A stretch of DNA of 64,000 nucleotides from contig NZ_JROM01000021.1 in assembly GCF_000786655.1 (NCBI RefSeq), positions 186,001-250,000 of the forward strand, given 5' to 3'. The DNA comes from Kocuria marina. Lineage in GTDB: Bacteria; Actinomycetota; Actinomycetes; Actinomycetales; Micrococcaceae. The position numbers and the translations under genes were made by a program. The notes beneath the pieces were generated by a model that was given only the letters and a program-made list of their open reading frames with translations, was not told the DNA's origin and did no database searches. Shown in pieces: positions 8,407 through 16,060 of this stretch. The number at the start of each line of letters is the position of its first letter. Positions within the stretch are counted from its first letter, which is position 1.

Positions 8407-9429
8407 TCATTCGCGCGATTCGACCCGCGCGCCGGGCACGGGGCCGGCCACGGCGAGGGCGTGGCGGTGTTCGCGCACGAAGTCGAGCACGAGGCGGCGG
8501 GCGGCTTCCCCCGAGCGCACCAGGAAGCACACCGTGGGGCCCGAGCCGGACACCCATCCGGCGAGCGCTCCCAGTTCCACTCCGTGGTTGAGCAGCCCTT
8601 CGAGTTCGGGCAGCAACTGGATCGCGGGGCCCTGGAGGTCGTTGCGGATCCGGGCGGCGAGGGCATCGGGGTCCGCGGCGACCAGGGCGGTGAGCACAGC
8701 GGTGGGGACGGGGTCGGGGGCGATGCCGGTGCGCGGGGCACTCCTCGTCGACGCGTTCGTCACCGCGTGGTTGACATCCCACTGGCGGTACACGGCCGGC
8801 GTGGACAGGCCCTGGTCCTGGGGGACGAACACGAAATGCAGCTCTTCCTCCGCGGGCACCGCTTCCAGCTCGGTTCCCGTGCCGCGCCCGATCGCGGCGC
8901 CTCCCAGGAGCATGAACGGCACATCGGCGCCCAGGCCGGCGCCCAGTCGGAGGAGTTCGTCCGTGTCCATTGGGGCGACACCCGCGTGGTGAGCGACGAG
9001 TTCATTGACCGCCACGAGCGCGGCGGCGGCGTCCGCGGATCCCCCGCCCATGCCGCCGGCGACCGGCACGGCCTTGCGGACATGCAGCTCGAGCCCGGGC
9101 ACGGGGACGTCCAGCGCCGCACACACCGCGAGCGCGGCTTTCACGGCCAGGTTCGTCTCGTCCAGGGGGACATCGGAGAGGCGGGCAGTGCCCTCGCTCA
9201 CCATGCGGGCGTACTCGCTACCGCGCTCGGCCTCGACGGTTATGCCGATCCCCACACCTCGTCGGGCGAGCGCGGGATTCACAGTGGCCGTCACGGTTTC
9301 CCGCAGGTCCACGGCCACGAAGAGCGTTTCCAGGGGGTGGTAGCCGTCCGGGGTGGGGCTGCCGACGTGCAGCACGAGGTTCGTCTTGGCCGGGGCGCTC
9401 GCGCTGACCCGGGTCGGTGTGGGGCTCAT
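8407..9429 (-). CDS. ispE: 4-diphosphocytidyl-2-C-methyl-D-erythritol kinase
   Basis: A 340-residue GHMP kinase that phosphorylates CDP-methylerythritol in the MEP isoprenoid pathway. The N-terminus has [12 protein letters not shown] and the ATP-binding loop [17 protein letters not shown] at about residues 119-135; the C-terminal [10 protein letters not shown] motif is also present. Its ATG (9429-9427) overlaps the rsmA stop by 4 bases, so the two are translationally coupled, an order common in Actinobacteria (ksgA-ispE). Length is slightly above the usual ~310. Confident. Confidence 0.95.
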   Translation of the reverse strand: MSPTPTRVSASAPAKTNLVLHVGSPTPDGYHPLETLFVAVDLRETVTATVNPALARRGVGIGITVEAERGSEYARMVSEGTARLSDVPLDETNLAVKAALAVCAALDVPVPGLELHVRKAVPVAGGMGGGSADAAAALVAVNELVAHHAGVAPMDTDELLRLGAGLGADVPFMLLGGAAIGRGTGTELEAVPAEEELHFVFVPQDQGLSTPAVYRQWDVNHAVTNASTRSAPRTGIAPDPVPTAVLTALVAADPDALAARIRNDLQGPAIQLLPELEGLLNHGVELGALAGWVSGSGPTVCFLVRSGEAARRLVLDFVREHRHALAVAGPVPGARVESRE

Positions 9430-10484
9430 GGGTGCTCCCCCGGGTCGGTGGCGGGCGCGTCGTTCACTCCGGACCCGTCTCGGGGTGCGGTCTCGACGGC
9501 TTCCGCGGGTGGCTCATCCGGCGCCGTCCCAGTCGCCGACGCGGTTCGTGTAGTCGTGAGGTTCCCCGGGACTTCTCCGGGTCGGTTGTCGGCTCCGGCC
9601 ACCTCCTCCGTCCCCTTTGAACTTACGGTCCCGGCGGCGGCCGCGATCCGGGCGAAGTCGGCGACGTCGAGCCGCTCCCCGCGCGCGGCGGGGTCCACAC
9701 CGGCGGCGCGCAGGATCTCCTCGGCGCGGGCACCGGACCCCGCCCAGCCGCTCAGCGCCGCCCGTAAGGTCTTGCGACGCTGGGCGAACGCGGCGTCGAC
9801 CACCGCGAACGTGTCCCGCCGCAGCGACTCCGCGACCGGGGGCTCGCGGCGCTCGAAGCGCACGAGCCCGGACGCGATCTTCGGGGCGGGCCAGAACACG
9901 TTCTTGCCGATCACCCCGGCCTTGCTCACGTGCGCGTACCAGTTGGCCTTCACGGACGGCACGCCGTACACGCGCGACCCCGGCCCGGCCGCCAACCGAT
10001 CCGCGACCTCGTCCTGGACCATCACGAGCCCGTGGCGCACCGTCGGGAAGGTCTCCAGGATGTGCAGCAGCACCGGCACGGCCACGTTGTAGGGCAGGTT
10101 CGCGACGAGCGCGGTCGGTTCACCGGGCAGCTCACGCACGCGGGCGGCGTCGGCCTCCACGACGGACAACCGGTCCGCGGCGCCCGGGAAGAACCGCTCC
10201 ACGGTCTGGGGCAGCTGCCGCGCGAGGGGCGGGTCGATCTCCACGGCCGTGACCGACGACGACGCCGCCAACAGCCCCAGCGTCAACGACCCCAGGCCGG
10301 GCCCCACCTCCAGGACGTGTTCGTCCTGCCCCAGGTGGGCGGCGGCTACGATCCGGCGGATGGTGTTGGGGTCGATCACGAAGTTCTGACCGAGCGTCTT
10401 GGTGGGGCGGATCCCCGCTTGCTCGGCGAGTTCTCGGATCTCGGCGGGGCCCAGGAGAGGGCCGTCGGTACTGTGCTCGGTCAC
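9426..10484 (-). CDS. rsmA: 16S rRNA dimethyladenosine transferase RsmA (KsgA)
   Basis: A 352-residue methyltransferase that dimethylates two adjacent adenines near the 3' end of 16S rRNA during 30S maturation. It shows [13 protein letters not shown], the SAM motif [12 protein letters not shown] (about residues 57-68) and catalytic NLPYNV. About 65 residues of Ala/Thr/Gly-rich sequence after the normal C-terminus look disordered and lineage-specific. The GTG at 10484 lies 6 nt after a TAGGAT box, so the transcript is probably leaderless. It is coupled to ispE through an ATGA overlap. In many relatives rpfB sits just upstream; here a DUF559 cassette does. Confidence 0.95.
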   Translation of the reverse strand: MTEHSTDGPLLGPAEIRELAEQAGIRPTKTLGQNFVIDPNTIRRIVAAAHLGQDEHVLEVGPGLGSLTLGLLAASSSVTAVEIDPPLARQLPQTVERFFPGAADRLSVVEADAARVRELPGEPTALVANLPYNVAVPVLLHILETFPTVRHGLVMVQDEVADRLAAGPGSRVYGVPSVKANWYAHVSKAGVIGKNVFWPAPKIASGLVRFERREPPVAESLRRDTFAVVDAAFAQRRKTLRAALSGWAGSGARAEEILRAAGVDPAARGERLDVADFARIAAAAGTVSSKGTEEVAGADNRPGEVPGNLTTTRTASATGTAPDEPPAEAVETAPRDGSGVNDAPATDPGEHP

Positions 10485-10608
10485 CGGTCAATCCTACGTG
10501 GCGTGCCTGCGCGATCCGCACCCGCACCTGTGCCTGCGCCCCCGCCCCGCTCACTCCCCCATGCCCGAACCTTCCCTCCCACCCTCGTTGGGCCCCGCGA
10601 CAATCCCA

Positions 10609-10677
10609 CTGCACAACACGCGTGCTGCATAACGCACAGGATTCTGGGATTTCCGCGTCTTTTCGCAGCAGGAATGT
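10609..10677 (+). repeat. Left copy of a 69-bp imperfect inverted repeat flanking the DUF559 gene
   Basis: Read on the plus strand, this segment aligns without gaps to the reverse complement of 11797-11865. About 50 of 69 positions match by eye, including the blocks CTGCACAAC, TGCTGCA, CGCAC and CTTTTCGCAGCA. Each copy also carries TGCTGC and GCAGCA, so it could fold on itself. The sequence is more AT-rich than its surroundings. Confidence 0.75.
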
Positions 10678-10764
10678 AATTACGGGCGAAGACGAGTTCC
10701 GTGCGCCCTCCCCATTTCACCTGCGGCGGTGATTGTCGGCCCCTCTGGTTCGTAGCTTGCCGCC

Positions 10765-11796
10765 ATGGACGAGACGATCACCACATACCGCGGACCCCGG
10801 CCGACCACCAATACCCCGAAGGCTTGGGAGCGCCGCACACAGCAACTGATCCGTGACCCCTCGATGCAACGTGTGGCCCACGGGCTGTGGTGCCGGGCCG
10901 ACGCACCACCCGATTCGCTGCAGCGCGCCGTGCTCCTGCAACGTCACCTGCACCGGCCCGACCGTCTTGTACGTTTGACCGGAATCACTGCGCTGCAGGT
11001 GATGGGCGTCCCGATCGGGTCGAACTACGGCTGGGCCAATCGAGCACTACGGCACCCCGCGCCGTCGCGAGCTGGTGACCTGGACCGGCAGTTGCGCGAT
11101 GTCACTCACCTTTCCTGGCTCGGTGCGCGCTGTCAGACCCGTGACCCTGCCCTCGCGCTGAGCAAGTCCTACGGGATGGAGTCGTTCGCGGGTCCGTGGG
11201 GCGCCACGCTCGTCCACCCGGTGGAGGCGCTGGTCGTCGCTGCGCCCTTCATGTCCCGGTGGGCGTTGACCGCCGCGCTGGATGCCTTGCTCGTGGACCC
11301 GCACGTACAACCCGTCGAACCGTCGACGACGCCGCAGGGGCAGCCTTTCCTCACCGCATCTCGCATCCACGCCACTTTGGAAGCACTACCTCCCACATCG
11401 CGGGCGGTCGTGGCGGTGCGAAAGGCCATGCGAGCCACCCTGTTCCCCACGTTCTCACCCATGGAAACGCTCACACGTCTGATGGTGGTGGCAGCCGGAT
11501 TACCGAGCCCCGTGATGAACCACCGGGTGCACACCCCTCGGGGAGACAGCCTGCTGGATCTGGCATGGCCCGCGACCATGACAGCCGTGGAGTTCAACGG
11601 ACGGGTCCACAGCCAGAACCACCAGGCCTACAAGGACGAGATGTACCGCAATGAGGTGCTCCGTGACCTCGGGTGGAACCTACGCATTCTCGTGTTCGAC
11701 GATCTCAGGAATCCCCACCGTGCGGCCGCATGGCTCTCATGGCTGGGGCGCCAGCTGGGAACCACCCCTCGCCCAGTGACCCCGTTCCGGCCTTGA
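10765..11796 (+). CDS. DUF559/Vsr-fold endonuclease-like protein
   Basis: A 343-residue protein. The N-terminal two thirds resemble actinobacterial AbiEi-like or DUF559-associated proteins (SMQRVAHGLWCRAD, LTGITALQVMG). The C-terminus has the PD-(D/E)XK-like core DLAWPATMTAVEFNGRVH followed by YRNEVLRDLGW, typical of DUF559 (a Vsr-related nuclease fold). Catalytic residues are probably the Asp of DLAWP and the Glu of AVEFNG. Lower GC and a TTA codon at 11500 hint at transfer. It is bracketed by 69-bp imperfect inverted repeats, and the right repeat begins at the base after the stop codon. Role unknown; a nuclease or defence-associated function is inference. The ATG at 10765 lacks a clear ribosome site. 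Confidence 0.78.
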   Translation: MDETITTYRGPRPTTNTPKAWERRTQQLIRDPSMQRVAHGLWCRADAPPDSLQRAVLLQRHLHRPDRLVRLTGITALQVMGVPIGSNYGWANRALRHPAPSRAGDLDRQLRDVTHLSWLGARCQTRDPALALSKSYGMESFAGPWGATLVHPVEALVVAAPFMSRWALTAALDALLVDPHVQPVEPSTTPQGQPFLTASRIHATLEALPPTSRAVVAVRKAMRATLFPTFSPMETLTRLMVVAAGLPSPVMNHRVHTPRGDSLLDLAWPATMTAVEFNGRVHSQNHQAYKDEMYRNEVLRDLGWNLRILVFDDLRNPHRAAAWLSWLGRQLGTTPRPVTPFRP

Positions 11797-11865
11797 ACAT
11801 CTGTGCTGCGAAAAGCCGTGAAACTGGTCGAAATTGGTGCGGATTGCAGCATGCGAGTTGTGCAG
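11797..11865 (-). repeat. Right copy of the 69-bp imperfect inverted repeat
   Basis: This is the reverse-complement partner of 10609-10677. It starts directly after the TGA of the DUF559 gene. Ungapped alignment, equal length and opposite orientation suggest the gene and both repeats form one unit. No target-site duplication is obvious by eye. Confidence 0.75.
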
Positions 11866-11878
11866 CCCGGTTGCCGCG

Positions 11879-11925
11879 GTGGGGAGGTGGGTGGGGAGGT
11901 GGGGGCGCGGGGAAAGAAGACGGGG
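11879..11925 (+). other. G-run tract with G-quadruplex potential
   Basis: The plus strand carries at least five runs of three to five G separated by one to three bases, next to the right inverted repeat and before the tatD 3' end. The following ~75 bases continue as GGGTGCGG-like imperfect repeats. No gene is seen between 11866 and 12031. Confidence 0.5.
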
Positions 11926-12031
11926 TGCGGATTGCGGATGCGGGTGTGGGGTGCGGGGCCGCATGGGCACGGCGGATGGGGTGCGGGGCGGGTGTGTGCG
12001 GCCCAGAAATGCCCCTTCACCCGCTGCGAAT

Positions 12032-13192
12032 TCAGAACTGCCCGTACACCCGCTCCGAGTTCTCCCAGATCCGCCGACACAGCTCCTCGAGGTCCGTGTC
12101 CAGGATCTCCGCCATCCCCCGGACCGTGTAGTTGACCATGTACGGCGCATTGGGCCGGCCCCTGAACGGGTGCGGCGTGAGGAACGGCGCATCCGTCTCG
12201 CACAGCACGAGCCCCGGATCCGCTTCCCGCAGCGCTGCCTTGAGCGGTGCCGCGTTCTTGAATGTCACGGTTCCCGCGAACGACATGTACCACCCGTTCT
12301 CGTTGCACACCCGCGCGAGTTCCGAATCCCCCGAGAAGCAGTGGAACACAGTGCGTTCGGGAGCCCCGGCGTCACGGAGGATGCGCACCACGTCCTCGTG
12401 GGCCTCACGGTCGTGGATCTGCATGGCCACCCCGTGCCGCTTGGCGATCTCGATGTGCGCCCGGAACGATTCCTCCTGCACCGCCAGACCCGGCTCCGGG
12501 GTGTGCACACGGTCCATGCCCGTCTCCCCGACGCAACGCACCCTACGCTGCCCCGCCAATTCGTCGATCACCGCGAGCGCTTCGTCCAGCGAGCGCCCGC
12601 CCGTTGAGCCCGCGTCGCGTGCCCCCGTGAAACGCCCAGCCGCGGAAACTCCCTCTGGTCCATCGGACTCGGAGGCCCCCGCTCCGGAACCCTTCGCCGA
12701 GCCGTCACCCGCCGGAGCCGGTGCATCACGGTCTCCGGACACACCCGACCCGGCCAACGCCGGCGCCTCGTTCGGGTGCAGCGCCACCGCCGCCAGCACC
12801 CCCGGAACCGTCTGCGCCGCCGCCACCGCGAATCGCGACGACTCCACGTCGCACCCGGCCTGCACCACCCCGCACACGGAGGCGTCCCTGGCCGTGGCCA
12901 TCGCATCCACCACGGACACCCGCACCAACCCGTCCTGCATGTCCAGGTGGGTGTGGTTGTCCACCACGGGGTGCGGCAGCGGTTCCGGCAGCGCGGGGAA
13001 GGTGAGGTTGCGACGTCGTCCCTGGGCGTCGGTGTGCGCGCGGCGCTCCGTGCCCTCACCGTTGGGCACGTCGTCACCGGAATCGGCGACCGCATAACGG
13101 TCCACCGTGTATGCCTCGGGCGTCTGGCCCGCCACGGGCTCGGGTCGCGCTGCGTGGTCCCACACGGACTCGGATACGGGTGTCTCGATCAC
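12032..13192 (-). CDS. tatD: TatD family metal-dependent hydrolase/DNase
   Basis: About 386 residues. The TIM-barrel metallohydrolase core is clear: metal-binding NHTHLD, ALHPNEAPA, GETGMDRVHTP, MQIHDREAHEDV, VFHCFSGD and CETDAPFLTPHP. TatD proteins are 3'-5' exonucleases or deoxyribonucleases. Two additions are unusual: about 75 poorly conserved N-terminal residues, and a ~60-residue Ala/Gly/Ser-rich insert after the ALHPNEAPA motif. The GTG at 13192 follows TATCGT by 6 nt, the leaderless pattern of this window, and I use it to set the start; a start nearer the NHTHLD motif cannot be excluded. The order rsmA, (insert), tatD is typical of actinobacteria. Confidence 0.88.
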   Translation of the reverse strand: MIETPVSESVWDHAARPEPVAGQTPEAYTVDRYAVADSGDDVPNGEGTERRAHTDAQGRRRNLTFPALPEPLPHPVVDNHTHLDMQDGLVRVSVVDAMATARDASVCGVVQAGCDVESSRFAVAAAQTVPGVLAAVALHPNEAPALAGSGVSGDRDAPAPAGDGSAKGSGAGASESDGPEGVSAAGRFTGARDAGSTGGRSLDEALAVIDELAGQRRVRCVGETGMDRVHTPEPGLAVQEESFRAHIEIAKRHGVAMQIHDREAHEDVVRILRDAGAPERTVFHCFSGDSELARVCNENGWYMSFAGTVTFKNAAPLKAALREADPGLVLCETDAPFLTPHPFRGRPNAPYMVNYTVRGMAEILDTDLEELCRRIWENSERVYGQF

Positions 13193-13204
13193 CCCTCCAC
13201 GATA

Positions 13205-13523
13205 GGTGACGCGCTCCCCACCCGCTTCCCGGGCCGGGCGTTCTGGAAGACGACGCCGCTCACGCTCGTCACACGGACCCGCGCCCAGCCGCCTGTACCC
13301 GTACGACGCCGCTCCCGACCTCCTCGCCGGACCGCTCCTTCTCGAGCCGCTCTCGTTCCGATCCCCCAGACCACGACCGCCGCGGCCCCGGACAACTGCA
13401 TCCGTGCGCCGATCGGCGAGGATGGGGCCCCGACCCCGTTCGCAATGCACCCGCACCTGACCAATACCTGCGAACATGGGGACAAACACCCCCGGACCCC
13501 CCCTGCCCGTGAGACGAGGAAAT
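13205..13523. other. Intergenic spacer between tatD and moxR
   Basis: About 320 bases with no convincing gene. It holds the probable tatD -10 box at its left edge (minus strand) and two copies of the recurring word (A/G)ACGACGCCG near 13249 and 13301. At 13476 an in-frame ATG preceded by ATACCT could be an alternative leaderless moxR start, but the one at 13524 has a clear ribosome site. Confidence 0.5.
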
Positions 13524-14474
13524 ATGGAGCAGTTCGCCGCCCGCACCAAGGCCATCCTTGACCGCATGAACTCGGTCATCGACGGCAAACCCGCCGAGAC
13601 CCGCACGGCCCTGCTGACCCTGCTGGCCGGTGGCCACTTGTTGGTCGAGGACGTCCCGGGCGTGGGCAAGACCATGCTGGCCCGTACCCTGGCCGGCGCG
13701 GTGGGTGGGACGATCAACCGGATCCAGTTCACCCCGGACCTGCTCCCCACGGACATCACGGGCGTGTCGGTGTACGACCAGACCCGCAACCAGTTCGAGT
13801 TCAAACCCGGCCCGGTGTTCGCGAACGTGGTGATCGGGGACGAGATCAACCGCGCCTCGGCCAAGACCCAGTCCGCGCTGCTGGAGGCCATGGCGGAGGG
13901 CCAGGTCACGGCGGACGGCACCACGTACCGGCTGGCCGAACCATTCATGGTCGTGGCCACCCAGAACCCCGTGGAGATGGACGGCACGTTCCCCCTCCCG
14001 GAGGCCCAGCGGGACCGGTTCATGGCGCGGATCTCCATGGGCTACCCGGACGCGGACGCCGAGGTCGCCATGCTGCGCGATCACGGCGCCGGCTCCCCGC
14101 TCACGGGTCTCGGGCCGGTCGTGGACATCGAGGAGGCCCGCGACCTCGTACGCCACGTGGCCGCGCTGCACGTGTCCACCCCGGTGCGCCGTTACGTGGT
14201 GGCGCTGTGCCAGGCCACCCGCACGCACCCGCACCTGCGCCTGGGCGCGAGCCCCCGCGCGGCCCTGCAGTTGCAAGCAGCCGCCCGCGCGCAGGCCGCC
14301 CTGGCCGGACGCGACCACGTGCTGCCGGACGACGTCAAGGACGTCGCGGTGGCCGTACTCTCCCACCGTCTGCTGCTCGAACGCCGCTCGGGTGCTGACA
14401 GCGCCCAGGACATCGTGCGCACGATCCTCTCCGACGTCCGCGTCCCCACCGAAGACGCCCCCCAGACCCGATGA
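13524..14474 (+). CDS. MoxR family AAA+ ATPase
   Basis: A 316-residue AAA+ protein. Walker A (DVPGVGKT) lies near residue 45, Walker B (VVIGDEINRAS) near 110, and sensor-1 region ATQNPVEMDGTFPLPEAQRDRF is textbook MoxR. These ATPases act as chaperones for partner proteins encoded beside them. The ATG at 13524 is chosen for the GAGGAAAT site just before it. Its stop overlaps the DUF58 start by 4 bases, and DUF58 overlaps the transglutaminase gene in the same way, so the three form one tightly coupled operon. This trio is widespread and linked to cell-envelope maturation, though the client is rarely known. Confidence 0.93.
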   Translation: MEQFAARTKAILDRMNSVIDGKPAETRTALLTLLAGGHLLVEDVPGVGKTMLARTLAGAVGGTINRIQFTPDLLPTDITGVSVYDQTRNQFEFKPGPVFANVVIGDEINRASAKTQSALLEAMAEGQVTADGTTYRLAEPFMVVATQNPVEMDGTFPLPEAQRDRFMARISMGYPDADAEVAMLRDHGAGSPLTGLGPVVDIEEARDLVRHVAALHVSTPVRRYVVALCQATRTHPHLRLGASPRAALQLQAAARAQAALAGRDHVLPDDVKDVAVAVLSHRLLLERRSGADSAQDIVRTILSDVRVPTEDAPQTR

Positions 14475-16060
14475 AGGCCGCCGCTCCCGAGGCGCGGGTG
14501 GACTCACGTGCCAAGTTCACGGTGCGCGGGTGGTGTTTCCTGGCGGCCGCCGTGCTGTGCCTCGCCGCCGCCACGTGGCTCGGCCGCAAGGACGTCCTGG
14601 CGCTGTCCCTGTTCCTGGGCATGGTGCCGTTGCTGTCCTCCCTGGCCATGTGGCTCGTCAAACCGCGCGTCCTGCTCAAACGTTCGGTGGACCCGCCCCT
14701 CGTCACGCTCGGCGACGCCGCCCAGGTGGCCCTGCGCGTACGACGCCGCTCCGCCTTCTCCGCACGCAACCGCACCTCGGGTGCCGACGGCCGAGCCGGC
14801 TCCACCCACGACCCGGCGGACCCCGCGGCCCACGACATGGGCACTGCGGGAGGCGGCCTGACGGGCGGCACGGGCAATGGCCCGGCGGATGCCGCGAACC
14901 TAGGCCACGGGGCAGGCCCGGACACCACCGACGCGGACCGCAAGGGCACCCTCCGCTCGGGCCGTACGAGCGCCGTCGCCGCCGTGGACGTGCACGAGAC
15001 CGTGGACCCCCTGCTGGGCCGGGACCAGGACGTCTCGGTGCCCGTGTCCGGGGCGCCGGTCACGTACACGGTGCGCCCGCGGCGTCGGGGGATCCACGAA
15101 CTGGGCCCGGCCACGGTGCGCGTGGGCGACCCGTTCGGCGTGGTCACGGAACTGCTGGACGTGGCCGAGCGGACGTCGCTGTACGTGGCCCCGGAACCCG
15201 AGGACCTCACCGAGCACGGGGCCACCATGGCCCGCGAATCCGGCAACGACCCGTCCCGGAGGGCCCAACCGCAACCGGGACCGGACAACGTGATGACCCG
15301 CGAGTACCGCCACGGTGACCCCATGCGCCGGGTGCACTGGGCGGCGTCCGCCAAGCACGGCCAGCTCATGGTGCGTCAGGAGGACCCGCGCAGCACGCGC
15401 AGCGCCGTCGTGGTCCTGGACTCCGCGGCCGAACATTGGCCGGGCGCGCGCGTGTGGGCCGGTGTGCTCGAATCCACCGAGGAATTCGAGTGGGCGGTGC
15501 GCGCGGCGGCGTCCGTGATCGAGCACCTCACGCGCCGCGAGACCGTGGTGCACGCGCTCGACGACCAGGGCCGCGCGCTGCCCCGCGGCGAGGCACCGGT
15601 GGCCGAGCTGCGGGACACCGACGTCACCGACGACACCGCGACCGAAGTGGTCCACGGCCTCTCCCGAGCGGCCCTCGTGAGCCGGCCCGAGCCCGAGGCG
15701 TCGATCGATCCCCTGACCGCCCGCCTCGAACGGGAGGGGCTCTCCCACCCGCTGTTGCTGCTCACGGGCCGACTCTCCCCCGCGGCCGCGCGGCGCTACG
15801 TCACGGCAGCGGCGGCAAGCACGGTGTGTTCCGTCATCATGGTGATCGATGCCCCCGCGCACCGCCCCGACAGCGCCGCGGTGTTCGAGTCCGCGGGGTG
15901 GTCCGTGGTGCTCGTGACGCGCTGGACGGACGTGGACGCCGCGTGGCTCGCGACCATCCGCGGCGCCACCCTGCTGACCCCGCCACCGCCCGACCCCGGT
16001 GCCCGACAGCTGCGCATGGACGAAATGATGGGCCACGCCCGAGGGAGGGCCACCGCATGA
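14471..16060 (+). CDS. DUF58 domain membrane protein
   Basis: 529 residues. Two N-terminal membrane segments (about residues 17-57) are followed by a beta-rich region and the DUF58 core with YRHGDPMRRVHWAASAKHGQLMVRQ, a vWA-like signature. About 75 residues of Gly/Ala/Thr-rich sequence (roughly 98-170) are inserted in the beta-rich part, larger than in typical relatives. The ATG at 14471 overlaps moxR by 4 bases, and the stop overlaps the transglutaminase ATG at 16057. The role is probably as the partner of the MoxR ATPase in an envelope complex; molecular function is unknown. Confidence 0.9.
   Translation: MKAAAPEARVDSRAKFTVRGWCFLAAAVLCLAAATWLGRKDVLALSLFLGMVPLLSSLAMWLVKPRVLLKRSVDPPLVTLGDAAQVALRVRRRSAFSARNRTSGADGRAGSTHDPADPAAHDMGTAGGGLTGGTGNGPADAANLGHGAGPDTTDADRKGTLRSGRTSAVAAVDVHETVDPLLGRDQDVSVPVSGAPVTYTVRPRRRGIHELGPATVRVGDPFGVVTELLDVAERTSLYVAPEPEDLTEHGATMARESGNDPSRRAQPQPGPDNVMTREYRHGDPMRRVHWAASAKHGQLMVRQEDPRSTRSAVVVLDSAAEHWPGARVWAGVLESTEEFEWAVRAAASVIEHLTRRETVVHALDDQGRALPRGEAPVAELRDTDVTDDTATEVVHGLSRAALVSRPEPEASIDPLTARLEREGLSHPLLLLTGRLSPAAARRYVTAAAASTVCSVIMVIDAPAHRPDSAAVFESAGWSVVLVTRWTDVDAAWLATIRGATLLTPPPPDPGARQLRMDEMMGHARGRATA

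Noticed and set aside
12032-14038. A 668-codon minus-strand frame reading from tatD through moxR
   Set aside because: Its N-terminal 280 codons are antisense to moxR and lack conserved content; the TatD motifs and a -10 box place the start at 13192.
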